Assembly (NCBI GenBank): GCA_015039465.1
Contig: MU130379.1
Span: forward strand, 987,270-1,051,269
DNA from: Phlegmacium glaucopus
Taxonomy: Eukaryota; Basidiomycota; Agaricomycetes; Agaricales; Cortinariaceae
Length of the DNA stretch: 64,000 nucleotides
Direction: 5' to 3'
The notes beneath the pieces were generated by a model that saw nothing but the letters and a program-made list of their open reading frames with translations, ran no database searches and had not been told where the DNA came from. Positions 24,727-36,172 of the stretch are shown here, piece after piece. Positions within the stretch are counted from its first letter, which is position 1, and the number at the start of each line of letters is the position of its first letter. Position numbers and translations under genes: made by a program.

Positions 24727-25261
24727 TGTAAGTCGCGGTGACAGAAAGTGACGGTGAAGCTTGCGAGGAAGAGGGATCTTCGAAAGTGCCTATCTAACAC
24801 CGTAGGCTTCTTATCCATATTGTATAGAAAATAGGAGGTTCCAAACGGGGAAGAGAATGAATACCCATCAGTACCGGGTTGTGACAGGAGCAGCATGGTT
24901 ATTTTCACGGTGGATCCGGAGTAATATGGCTTCCAATTTATATTCCCATTGCATACTCGACTGAGGAATTATGTACTGAGAAGGGCTATATTGTACAAGC
25001 CACAAGATGGCAAAGCTTCAGTTGTGCTTTGAGTCTAGATAGAGCATTCGACTGTTGATGAATGATTTGTCTTCAATGCGGGTAATGTAGAGATGTTTAG
25101 AAAATTTCACGCACGTTTGTCAACGGTCTGAAGGCAGGGATACCTGTTACCTTACTAGTCTCCATCTGATGTGGTAGTATTTGTATTTACCATGTGATTT
25201 CTTTTGGACGGTCAACCTTCCTCCGGTAACGTCATAGTACACAATACATCCTACAACCACC
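24727..25261. promoter_or_regulatory. Divergent upstream region, MFS permease / citrate synthase
   Basis: 535 bp between divergent start codons. No additional gene seen. The citrate synthase ATG has a strong context (ACCATGG at 25259-25265). Confidence 0.4.
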
Positions 25262-27800
25262 ATGGGAAGACCCACAGACTCAGCAGTGTCTAACACTAGT
25301 CTCACCATACATGATAACCGAACGGGAAAAGTGTACAATGTTCCGTAAGTCCAAGGGAAGAGGTAGTAGTGCTTGTCATAAACTGACGCGTCTTCAAACG
25401 TAGCATTGTGGACAACAGCATATCTGCCACGGCCTTCAAGGACATGAAGGCTTTGCCTGCACCGGGCGAAAGAGAAGAAAATGAAACCGAAAAGGGTCTA
25501 CGCGTCGCAGACAAAGGTTTTCTGAATACCGCGGTGATAAGAAGTGAAATTACCTACATCGATGGAGAGGCTGGAAGTGAGCTCTCAGCTATTTCTCATC
25601 ATTGACATCTCACCATCTGACTCTTGCATAGTTCTTCGTTACAGGTACCAACCTTTACCTTTGTTTTTACCATAGCACATTCATATGACTGTAGAGGATA
25701 CCCCATCGAACAACTTGCCCTTCATTCGTCACATCTTGAAACAGCATACCTTCTCATTTATGGATCCCTTCCAACCCGAGCCCAATTCCAAGTTTTTCAG
25801 AACGAAGTCATGCATCACAGCGTCACCCATGCGGACGCGGAACAATTCTGTCGCTCCTTCCGGTGAGCAAGTTACCCATTGACAGATAAAACATCTCATT
25901 AATGTATGATGTCAGCTATGATGCACATCCTATGGCTATTCTGACAAGTGCATTCGCATACCTTGGTTCTTACTACAGCGAAGCCAATCCTTCCCTACAA
26001 GGTTCCTTTCATTCAATTTTGGAATTAAATTTAAGCTTGTATTGAATATATTTGTAGGTCAAACTCTTTATACAAAAGGTGACAAAGCATCTCTGGCTGT
26101 TATGGATAAGCAGATATACAGGCTCGTTGGGAAGGCTACCACGTTGGCTGCGTAAGTTAGATCAGCTTCCTCCCATGTTAATGCCTCTGACGCCTCGTAT
26201 TAGAATGGCGTATCGAATCCGCCAGGGGCGGGATTTTGTTACCCCGCCTACTGGACTCAGCTACACGGGATCGTAAATGTCTTTGTTTCCTCCTCCCCGT
26301 CGAAAGACAATTAAAGATTGCAATTAGGTTCTTGTATCAAATGGATCATCTAGGCGAGGAAAATTACACTCCAAACCCCGTACTTGAAAAGGCATTAGAC
26401 GTCTTGTTCCTTCTTCACGCCGATCATGAATTGAACGCGTCTGCCACCACAGTTTTGCAAACTGGTAGCTCCCTTGTTGATCCGTATTCTGCAATCGCGT
26501 GAGTAACAATGTTAATTTTTTCAGATTTTTCTTCAACGTATTGCTTTGAGCAGGGCTGGCTGTGCTTCACTTTAGTAAATGTTCCTCTTAAGACGTGGAA
26601 CAACGAATGTTTGAACTTATATATATCCATTTTAGCGGACCTCTTCATGGTTTGTAACCTCTCTAACACTCGACGCATCATCTTCATCCTTTCATCCTAA
26701 TAGGTGGCGCAAATGAGGCTGTTATCCGGATGCTCATCTCGATCGGCAAGTGAGTCGCAGAACCCTATACAATGCCAAAGATCTCATCTACGTTACAGGC
26801 CGGAAAATGTTCCTGCGTTTATCGAAGCCGTGAAGAAACGCGAAAAGGTATTGTCAGGATTCGGGCATCGTGTTTATAAAACTGTAGGTCTTGCATATAA
26901 AATTATCATATGGTGAATAACGTCTTAATGGATCATTAGTCAGATCCACGTTCTTTCATCGTTCGAAAAACAGCGGATGAGGTATTTAAGATGTGATTGT
27001 CATTTCCTAATGTGAGAAAAGCCGGTGCCGATCTTTTGTGTCTTAGCACAGGCAAGGATGAACTTCTTGAGACTGCCATGGCGTTGCATGAGGCTGCGAT
27101 GAAGGACGAATATTTTATAAAGCGTAGACTTGCCCCGAATGTGGATTTCTGGTGCGCATTTTATGAACTTGGTTCTCCAGAAGCTATCATTGACTTTTAT
27201 GTCGGCAGGAGGTAATGTGTTCCTGGAAGTTGAAATCAAGTCCCAGTTCTTTAACTCTACATTCTGCAGTGGCCTTATTTATAGGGCAATGGGTGAGAAA
27301 ATATAATTAATTCAAGTATTGCTCTGTACTTATACTTTGAACAGGGTTCCCTCTTGATTTCTTCCCGGTACTGTTTGCTGTTCCACGTGTTGTTGGTTGG
27401 TTGGCGCATTGGCGGCAGGTCAGTTATAAGCCCGGCGTTATCATCGTGATCCCAATAATGATTGACCCTTAAATGACAGATGATGTTACAGGATGGGGGC
27501 GTAAAGATCTGGAGACCGCGTCAGGTACTCAACAGACAGTTTAAACTGTACCATCAAAAGCTCATTGATTCGTAACCTTATCCAGATCTACATCGGAGCG
27601 GGCAAACGGGACTATGTTTCAATTCAAGATAGAGTTGCAGTTGAGGGACCAAGGAAGACGCCTTCATCCATTGTGCACTCGGGGTGAGTTCAAATCTTCT
27701 TTGCGACATGGCGACTATAACGTCAACTTTTTGTCCCGACAGGATAACAAAGAGGACAATGTTAGCCTCTTTCAAGGGAAAGCCCACCGCCAAGTTGTGA
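25262..27800 (+). CDS. Citrate synthase with PTS1-like C-terminus (AKL)
   Basis: Condenses acetyl-CoA and oxaloacetate to citrate. The first exon (25262-25344) encodes MGRPTDSAVSNTSLTIHDNR, with no mitochondrial presequence. Later exons give VADKGFLNTAVIRSEITYID, RGYPIEQLALHS, the catalytic His region YGPLHGGANEAVIRML, GFGHRVYKTSDPR with the second catalytic His, and RLAPNVDFWSGLIYRAMGFP. The catalytic Asp lies in this last segment. The final exon ends KRTMLASFKGKPTAKL; terminal Ala-Lys-Leu matches the peroxisomal import tripeptide. Together with the missing presequence this argues for a peroxisomal (glyoxylate-cycle) isozyme. A 2-methylcitrate synthase role is possible but less likely. About 12 exons; the spliced core stays open throughout. 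Confidence 0.85.
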
Positions 27801-28680
27801 TGGGTCAACGTCTGTTGGAATATATTCTTTCTGGTCAAGACTGAGTCCTGGCTCTTGCTTACCATGTGTATGATTGACAGTTAAACTAGGCTTTAGTTTA
27901 GTCCACGCCCTTAATTAAGAAAGTATTTGGCATGGATTTGATTCTTAGGCTGTTCAGGATCAATATAAATATTGGAACAGACCATCACATTAACGTTCTC
28001 CAAACAGGGATAGTCTCTATCCATGATTGACGTTTTGGAGTCAACGTGTCCCAGATTTTAATCAACCCACTATCAATCCTTGTTCTGCAGCAGTTATGTA
28101 CATACTTGTCCTTCAGGCGTGATCTACAATCAGTGATTGCCAAGTTCATCTACCGTCTTTTGAACAGAGTTCCTCATTCCTAACTGACTTGATATTTGTT
28201 TATTGATCAACCCGATTATCTACCGATTATCAGACGACAGCGTGGAAACCTAACGGGTGTATACTATATAGCGTGTGTAAATGTATCCAAGACAAAAGTT
28301 ACTGCTGAGGACGACAAAGCATACCTTCAATATTCTTTGACATCGCACAACTTAGCGATGGTGACCATGACAACAACTATTTCCTGCGAAATAAGGAGAA
28401 CAATGCTAGTTGCAAGGCAAAGCTGGGCAAAGTTCACCAAGTTGTATAGTTCATGGCCAGTTGGGAATGAGCTCCACTATATATGTACTTGAAGAGATTC
28501 CTTTGTGGACGGGATCGGAGTTTTCTGAAGCACATGAGTTCCCTTATTTTGATGTATTTGTACTGACAGGGATTTTTCGTGTGACCCAATCACCCTTTTA
28601 ACCCTTTCTCAACCGTCCCTCCCCTACGAGCAACCTCCTGAATTCTCCTTCTCGCCGTTCTTGTACGACTAACAGAGAAA
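27801..28680. other. Intergenic region with pyrimidine-rich promoter before GPI protein
   Basis: 880 bp without a supported gene. The 28590-28680 part, just before the Kre9-like gene, is CT-rich (runs such as CCCTTTCTCAACCGTCCCTC), typical of core promoters of strongly expressed fungal genes. Confidence 0.5.
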
Positions 28681-29477
28681 ATGTTCTCCACACTCATTAC
28701 TGTCGCTCTCTTTGTATCTCTTGCCATCCAAGGCGCGTCTGCTGGATTTGCTATCAACACTCCTAACATCGTCCAGGTACTTCCATTGTTCGTTCTATGC
28801 CACCTCAGGCCACGTCCTCACCCAAGCCTATTAGTGTGAACCCGTTAAAGTCTCATGGGCATCCGCTTCTCCCCCTTATAACATTGAAGTTGTCTCGGCT
28901 ACTGACCCATGTGGACCCGCACTGTTCGTGAACATGCTAGCTTCATGATTATTAGACTTGAAATTCAATCCATTTTTCATTATAGCGACACCATCTGGGG
29001 CCTGACCGCAACTCTCTTTGATTATTCAGGCAAAGTTGCCGCTGGAACTGAAGTCGTTCTGTATATTTCTGATTCTGCTGGTAACGAGGCTTGGAGTGGA
29101 AACGTTAGTACTCAAAGCCACTTGCAGGCGACGATAACCTCACGACTTACTTCCTCGAAATTTTAGATCACTGTTGGGGCTAGCTCAAACAAGACTTGCA
29201 TCCCTGGTGCTTCCTCTATCGCCATCCCTTCGACCCCCACTACCCCTGTGATCAAGTAAGTCCTTCTGAAGCCAGACAATATTGCGTAGCAGTTAACCTT
29301 TCCAATCCTAGCGCCACCCCCGCTGGTTCGAGCCCATCATCAAAATCATCCATAGTGCCCCTCGGTGGTGCCATCAATGCTGGGACAAACATTAACGGAG
29401 CCTTTTCGGTTCGCCAAGCCAGCACACCCCTGCTCGTGATCGCGGTACTGGCCGGCATGCTCGCAGTGACACTTTAA
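28681..29477 (+). CDS. Secreted Kre9/Knh1-like Ser-rich protein with GPI-anchor signal
   Basis: Small cell-surface protein of the fungal Ser/Thr-rich GPI family. Exon 1 (28681-28776) encodes the signal peptide MFSTLITVALFVSLAIQGAS. Exon 2 from 28835 gives CEPVKVSWASASPPYNIEVV and TDPCGPAL; a third, from about 28987, gives DTIWGLTATLFDYSGKVAAG and VVLYISDSAGNEAWSGNV; the fourth SSNKTC. These match the Ig-like Kre9/KNH domain with paired cysteines. The tail is Ser/Pro/Ala-rich and ends in a hydrophobic GPI signal (LLVIAVLAGMLAVTL) after a small-residue site. One N-glycosylation site, NKT, is visible. Likely wall- or membrane-attached; function unknown. Confidence 0.8.
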
Positions 29478-30087
29478 TAATACCCATCCATCATGATCAA
29501 CGATTATATGGAATCGCATCTTACTTAAACACCCCATCGTTGCTCCATCCTGGACCTTTTCAACTTTTTCTTCTTCTTTCTTTGATGATAGTCACGATGA
29601 GCGAAATTTTTTGGTACTCAATTAACATAGATCTCTGGAGATTTTTCTGTTTTCGTTTCCCAGGCTGATCTGATTTTGGCGTGTTGAGGTTCTCTCGACT
29701 TCGAGCTGGATAACCTCCATCCTCATTCAACTCTGCTCCCAGCATAACGCTGATAAATTCCTACATTTATTATTATTATTGTCTATACCCGAGCTCTTGT
29801 TCTTCCTGCAATGATCATATATGCGTGGAGCTCATATTTCCTTTGAGAACGATTGCATCTTGACATCATTGGTTACAGTGTTATTTGATGTGGTTTGATT
29901 GATTGTAAACCCCTTTCCAATGAAGTATTATTCATAATGGGTCAAAAGTGTGTTAAAGAATGTTATTGCTCTTGCAAAATTTCCCTCTGATAACAACTGA
30001 CAGGGAAGATGAATGATTTTAACATGGCCTTGATGAAATACACTGTTAATATCAGTAATTATAAAAGTAGTAATACTTGGCGTTCCC
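29478..30087. other. Convergent 3' spacer
   Basis: 610 bp between the ends of the GPI protein gene and the Wss1-like gene. A (TTA)n-like run (TTTATTATTATTATTG) lies at about 29766-29781. No gene seen. Confidence 0.5.
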
Positions 30088-32051
30088 TCAGGTTTTTTGT
30101 GACCAGGCGTGTTCTCCACGAGGTGTGCTGCAGGCAGAGCATGACAGATGACCTGGCTGATTCTCACTAGAAACACGTTTAAGTACAAAGCCAAGGGAAA
30201 ATAGAGAAAGCGACAGACAGAGTACACACAAGGCAGTCCCATACATCTTGCTTGATGGGTGCTGATTGGACATTTTGTATCATTCCAGTTGAGCTTGACC
30301 CCAAAGTCCGTCCACTCCCTTTCACAGGAGCCATACCAAGGAATTCCTTCTTCCGAAGGTCCATTTCAGCTTCTACCATCCTACCTAGACCGATGGCATT
30401 GGAGTTAGAGTGGCGAGCTTTTGAAGAAGTCTTTTCTTTGATATTGTGAGATGAGTTAGACTTTCCTTTGCCCTTGGCGGCACTACTAAGTCCATGGGTG
30501 AACGTAGATCCGGATGCGACTGGAATATTGCAATCATCATCGTCATCATCATCTGACGATATACAGATAATGTCGTCGATTGGCACATTTGAAGTCGCCT
30601 GATCATGATTATTAAAGTTGAATTCTTGCTCCAATGCATTCCAAGAACTACTGTGCTCCATTTTATTGCTCAAATCGGCGTCTTGGTCAGATGCAAGCAA
30701 GGCTTCACGCCTCTCGGCGTCAGTCTCCCCGACCAATTCGAATTCTTGGTCTGATTCTTCGTCTCCTGTCAATACTTCTGGTGATTTAGGAACCGGTGGG
30801 TCAGATGGGATAGGCTCTAGTCAGAAAGTATGAAGACGATGGCCTGGAATCGAGTAGAAAATTTGTACCTTGTGCTCCCTGAAGAGCGCGTAATCTACGT
30901 TCAGTCGCAAGAGCCCTTTCTTCACGAGCTCGTTTACTAAATGAGATCGAATTTAGAAATGCCACACCAAACGATGCAAAGGTTTCTCGAGCCCCTTACG
31001 TACCTTGCAGCCTGTTTCCCGAAGCCTTTACCATCACCATCGCCATCGCTGCTTAACATTGTACCCTGTCCAGTGAATGCATACTTTGACGTCACCCTTG
31101 CCCCTGCCTTTCGTTTTATGGCTGTTTGCCGTCCGGTGTGGAGAGAAGGAACAGTTTCTCTTCGTTTCCCTTGAGTTCTACGTAGGCGACGAGTGGCCGT
31201 CGGGCGAGTACGCGATTGCGCCCCACCGCACTATGCGATCATGTCAATAAACCACCGAGCATGCAGATAAGATGAATAGTACTATGTATTCTGGGAAATC
31301 TCCTTCCTGAATACCGTCTCCCGTAATTCGAGCCGAATCTGAGAGCCTAGTGCCTGAGGACCAATAACCTTAAAAAACCCTTATGAGATAAAGAATATAA
31401 GAATGTGTCAAGGAAATACCGTCTCCGTAATAGCCCCTGTCTTGTAATTGGCATACTTGCGCTCTTAGACGCTTCCAAAGTGCCTGAAAAGCAGGTCCAT
31501 GGTTCATGTGCTTGCATGGCGTTCAACAGATTGCAGTTTTCATTCGCGCCATGATAACCTACCTTGATGTGTGCCAGCTGGCATCAGGTAGTGCCATAAG
31601 CCTCTGTTGAAAAACACGATTTGAGAAGATCACAAACCTCATGACATAGCGTACTCATTAACCAATAAGGGGGATAGAATGAACCTCCAGGACGTCTCAG
31701 GACCAATTCTGATAAGAATATGAGGGCCATGTCGAACACAAAGCTGGATTGAAGATTTACCTATGGTCTCACCAGCGTTCCAATTCCTGCCTGCGAACAC
31801 TTGATTATATTCATACTGTGGCACGTAGGTTAGTAAAATAAGTAGAGAAAAAAATCAGACAAAAGATGCACCTCTTCCAAAGAGTTGACCGTAAATCCAT
31901 GAGCTTTCATTACAGGCCGCACTTGAGCAGCCAATGCGCGTAGGAGTTGACGCGCCTCCTCCCGGTCCTCTGGATTGGTGGGTAGCGCAGTTATGAAATT
32001 GATGTAATGATTTGGATTAGGTTCTGACTGATTTAGCCGGACGTGGACCAT
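30088..32051 (-). CDS. Wss1-like DNA-protein-crosslink protease: WLM domain, SIM, RanBP2 zinc finger
   Basis: Predicted nuclear metalloprotease that degrades proteins crosslinked to DNA, often SUMO-marked (role known from yeast Wss1 and SPRTN). Start 32049-32051. The N-terminal exon gives EPNPNHYINFITALP and RALAAQVRPVMKAHGFTVNS; next YEYNQVFAGRNWNAGETI, FYPPYWLMSTLCHE, LAHIK and HMNHGPAFQALW. Spliced, the zinc site is HELAHIKHMNHG, i.e. HExxH plus third His. Later CGGAQSRTRPTATRR and TGRQTAIKRKAGARV are family-typical basic motifs. The tail carries an acidic SUMO-interacting motif (DDIICISSDDDDDDD) and, after the last intron, a RanBP2-type finger WDCLVCTL...CSACSTPRGE. Stop at 30088-30090. 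About ten exons, borders read by splice signals. Confidence 0.88.
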
Positions 32052-32415
32052 CGTTGGCGTCGTTACAGCAAAGTTAGGGCTCGAACATGTTTCTTTTCCC
32101 CAAAATGGCCAATTTTGATGCGTTTATATCACAGGGGTCGACTGCGTCGACATGAAACCTTGCTGCATTTCTAATCACTTTGATATTAGTTCACATGTCA
32201 TCATACTGCTGAGTGTAGCTATTGTAATCAGACTACAATATATATAAAAATGAAATGAAAGAATGAAAAGTTTTGAATACAAGTCGGCAGCCATTCGATG
32301 CATGAAGTTGGCTTGGACGCTTACACAACATGATACGCTAAGGAGTTCTAATCCCACTGAAAGATTTGTATATGGGTCAGTAGCCATTTGATGGACGAAG
32401 TTAGATTGGGTACGC
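32052..32415. repeat. Spacer with degenerate direct repeat
   Basis: Two related segments (about 32283-32315 and 32370-32403) share CAG(TA)GCCATT(C/T)GATG then GAAGTTGG/GAAGTTAG; in one minus frame they read ANFMHRMAADLYSKLF and SNFVHQMATDPYTNLS. Looks like a local duplication that has decayed. No functional gene is claimed. Confidence 0.35.
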
Positions 32416-33076
32416 TCACCATTTATTCTGCCTTTTCTTTTTCTTAAGTGGTCCTTCAATGATTGAGGATTCTCCCTCAGTTGCGGTAGCATCTTCATCC
32501 TCATCAATAGCTCTTTTTTTCCCTTCTGCCTTCAACAACGCGCAGGAGGCAACATCTTCCTGAGTGAGAACTTGTCCAGACGTAGAACTTGAGTGATTCG
32601 TTTCAGTACTGACACTGCTGGCGAGTTCAACTTTTGATGCACCTGCAACGAATTCAGGCTTGATGGCAGATTCGAATTGGTGTGGTGAAGTGGGCCGAGA
32701 AGTCAATTGATGCTTATACTGACTGCATCATCCGTCAGGCTGGAGACAGCGAGGCCGAAAGGTTTGAGCAGCACTGGTGACGGACAAATCTACAATATTT
32801 CATGGTCAACATCAATTATATCAGGAGATTTGGTTGGATGTACCCAAAGTTTGGATCAAGCAAAAAGAAAAAGATGGCGCGGTGATGATGTGCAAGGCTC
32901 GGGCAGTTTACAGATTTGATAAGGCAATCAATTTGAAAGGGTGAAGTGGGACGGGCATTCCATTTATCAGTATGGAAGTTATTGGGGATGTTTACATCAA
33001 CCCAAAGTCCAAGCAATGTCCAAGAGGGCACGATGTTGGGATATTTGGGAGGAGCAATCGGAAGGTAGAAGGACAT
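32416..33076 (-). CDS. Uncertain gene: possible nuclear protein with Lys-rich C-terminus
   Basis: The first candidate exon begins at ATG 33074-33076 (MSFYLPIAPPKYPNIVPSW) and the last reads RPTSPHQFESAIKPEFVAGA on to a basic end, PLKKKKRQNKW, closing at 32416. The middle (32700-32850) includes the open segment CPSPVLLKPFGLAVSSLTDD, but I could not join the parts in a single phase with confidence. No family is recognised. The acidic run EDEDATATEGESS before the Lys block resembles nucleolar/nuclear proteins. It may be a real multi-exon gene, two fragments, or partly noncoding. Confidence 0.35.
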
Positions 33077-33575
33077 TGTTAAATGCGGGGCAGCGTGTTG
33101 AGGCAATTCAAAGATAGAGAGAGAGAGAGGCTGAGGTTGTTTTTTTGTGCGTCGTCATGACTTTTGCGATTCGTCCTGAGTATGGACAAAGTGTACATTC
33201 GGAATTATGAGGTGAACGCATAGAGTGTATTGGTGGTCGCACATGAAGGAGGGAAGGGGTCGTTGGTTGGGCTACATTGTAAATGGATTTAGAACCGTGC
33301 CTTCCATCGCACAGTTTGCCAGCTGAATATAGCCGATGAACGAATTCTGTGGGGGGGCAAACAAGTACAAAAGGATGTTATCAACTTTTCGGTACTTTTA
33401 GAAGGTTGAGCCATGAACGAAATCGTATTGTATTTGTTTGTGTTAGTTCATGACGGTGCAAAACAATAAATGTGTAATTTAGACCCGGCGGAAACCTTGC
33501 TTTACAGCAAGGTAATAATATACTTGTACATGTTTACATAAGATGAAAGTATATGCATTGCATCAAGACGAATAC
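33077..33575. repeat. Spacer with GA microsatellite
   Basis: 499 bp between the uncertain gene and the 3' end of P450 copy B. A (GA)n run lies at about 33113-33130. No gene seen. Confidence 0.5.
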
Positions 33576-36172
33576 TCAAGGACCGCAATATCTTAGATTA
33601 GATATCCCTTCAATCGACTTTACCACCATGGGGAGCTGGGTCCGCGCGCCCTCACCCACAACTACTGGTACCGCGGGAATATTCATCCGCCAAAAGATCT
33701 CTTTCTTTGACGGAGTAAATTCGAACGACTCGATCAGAACCGACAGGACCACCTCTGCAACGAAGAAAAATAAATTAGCGTTGACAACGCAATCGTTATT
33801 ATATGTTGAGAAATCTCTTACTCATTTCAAGTTGAGAAAACTGAAAGCCGCTGATATATATTTCCACAGTCAATACACGGAAACAGCATGCAAAAAAAAT
33901 TATACTGACATGCATGCCCTGCCGCCACCAAGGAAAGTCATCCTAAGAGTCTATGATCAAACCATGACAGTTTTCGACGGTACGAGTTGAACTCACAGAT
34001 TGGAATAAATCCCAGGAATATTAGCAGCAGAAACCGAGTTCGGCAAGGGAGTCAACCATCTTTCCGGCTTCCATTCATAAGAATCTGATCCCCATATTTC
34101 AGGATTTCGATTGAGAGCAAGAATCCCCACTATGACGTTGGTATTATTTGGGATAGGCAGTTCAGTGATTTCCTGTCCATTCAATCCTTTGATCGGGGCT
34201 GAGAGAGGAAGAACAACATCTTGCCTGGTACTATTCCAGACCACACCTAATCAGTTACCAGGACAATACAGAAATGGACAAGGAAAGTGGATTAACGTAC
34301 GTCTTTGTAACATATGAAACGGGCGCATAACTGCCCGACGAGTTTGATTATTACTAAATGGAAGGATAACACTAACACTCACAGTCTCAAAGTTTCACGG
34401 CAGACCGCGTCCAAAAAGGGCAAAGCAACTAACTCGTCATATTCAAGGTTTCCATGACGATTCCTTGCGTCCACAATTTCTTGGCGAAGTTTGCTTTGGA
34501 CATCCAGGTGGGTTGACAAGAGGTACAATATACGGGCAAGTGCGCTAGAAGTAGTATCCATTGCGGTGAAAGTTAAGGTGCTACTTGGATCAGACATTGG
34601 GGCAAAACACAAAATTTGACACCTACGACATCTGGGCGAGCAACTCCGCTTTTGACATCCTATCTTCTTCAGAAGCATTCATATTGGCCCTCACTATACA
34701 AGTAGTGAGTCAGATACACTTATGTACGTCCAAGGATTAGGTGATGCGTACTCAAAATGCTCATAATATCTTTGCCGTAGCCGATCTGTCGAGCAACAGC
34801 TTCATCTCCTTCCTCCAGTGCTTTCTTCTTTGCCTCGAAAATTTCGACCGAAGTGTTATGAAGAACATCTACGATGTCTCGGAGTTCATGGAGACTCTTC
34901 CAGGGCAAAATATCCATGATAAATCGTCGGAATGCAGGTGTTCCAATCTTCAGGCTCGTGGACAGAAAATAGGTTCTAGCGAACATCGTCTTGAATAAAG
35001 TTGGCCTTGTATGATCGTCAGCACAAAAGCCGATGAAGGGAAATAAGGTGACATACGTAAATGAGTTGGCTGCAGTACTATATGGATGGGGGACACTATC
35101 CTCGGCTAGTGGGTCAAACGAGTACCCCAACCCACTTTGACCAATCAATTCCAGTGCTGTGCGAGTCATCCAGGAAAGTACTTCAATCTGAAAACAACGA
35201 AATGACAAATTAAATAGTAGATTACATAATTACAAACTTCTTGCGGCCCATCTTTGGTTCTATGGACAAAGACATCTCGAAGCTTTGGGGACAAAATAAT
35301 ATTAGAATGGGCGATAAAAATAATATGTGAATGAAGAAGTCTACGGTTACCTTGTAGGCGACGTCGTAGAATACAGGAACTAGAGCTTCAATCGGTAAAC
35401 TCATCTATAATTAAAGGGCTGTACGTACTAATTTCGCGCATATGCCCACTGGAAAACATAGGGTTCAACATCTTTCTCTGCCTTCGGTGATGGTCCCCTA
35501 TGGATCGAAATTAAAACATGCTCATACTGCAAGGACGGAAAAGCGATACCCAAGCTTCCCAGAAGTCCTGGACCGAAATACAAGCGATTTCCCCTTGTGA
35601 GATGTTAGGATATGATCCATGAACTGATTCTTTATCAAATGGACAATTTACTGAATAAATGACGATGGTTCTTCATATATATATTGATCCTAAGATGATG
35701 AGAACTAGAATTATGATGAATATAAAAAAAACCCCTACTTTGACAATTATATGATGTAGTGCTTTTGGGTCAAAGACATAAAGTTGATTTTCCTAAGGCT
35801 GCGATCAGGATCATTTTGAAAGATGGAAGAAAGCATAACACGAACCCCAAGGAAGGCCTTGATCTTGATAACACTACCATCTGCAAGGCCTGAAAATCCT
35901 GTTCGTGGGGAATTGAAAGATATTCATACATTTCTGTGCAATTTCTTTGTGAAATTCCCATGCATTAGTGTTGAATAATTGAGGGAAAACACCTGACATT
36001 GGTAGACATTAGGAAAGCAGTTTCAAGGATAAAGGATTGAATAACAATCACCAAACAAAAAGGATTGAGAGGGCGGGCCCGGTAAGTTGTCCAGAGCTGA
36101 TTTGACAAAGAATTTTCGTAGCAGCTTCCACAAAGCATAGACTATGACAACTTGAAGGAGGATGGAAAACAT
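33576..36172 (-). CDS. Cytochrome P450, copy B
   Basis: Close paralogue of the P450 at 15.2-17.8 kb, same strand, with matching intron positions (about 18 exons). ATG 36170-36172 gives MFSILLQVVIVYALWKLLRK; stop TGA 33576-33578. Marks: hinge LDNLPGPPSQSFLFG, NAWEFHKEIAQK, YGSVIKIKAFLG, ENQLYVFDPKALHHIIVK, GDHHRRQRKMLNPMFS, I-helix FTAMDTTSSALARIL, ExxR in CRETLRL, YEWKPERWL, and heme loop FLGGGRACIGF with the usual Arg. The I-helix has Thr where copy A has Ala (FTAMDTTS vs FAAMDTTS). The C-terminus differs from copy A (ends NLRYCGP). Frame stays open after splicing, so a working enzyme is expected; substrate unknown. Confidence 0.87.
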
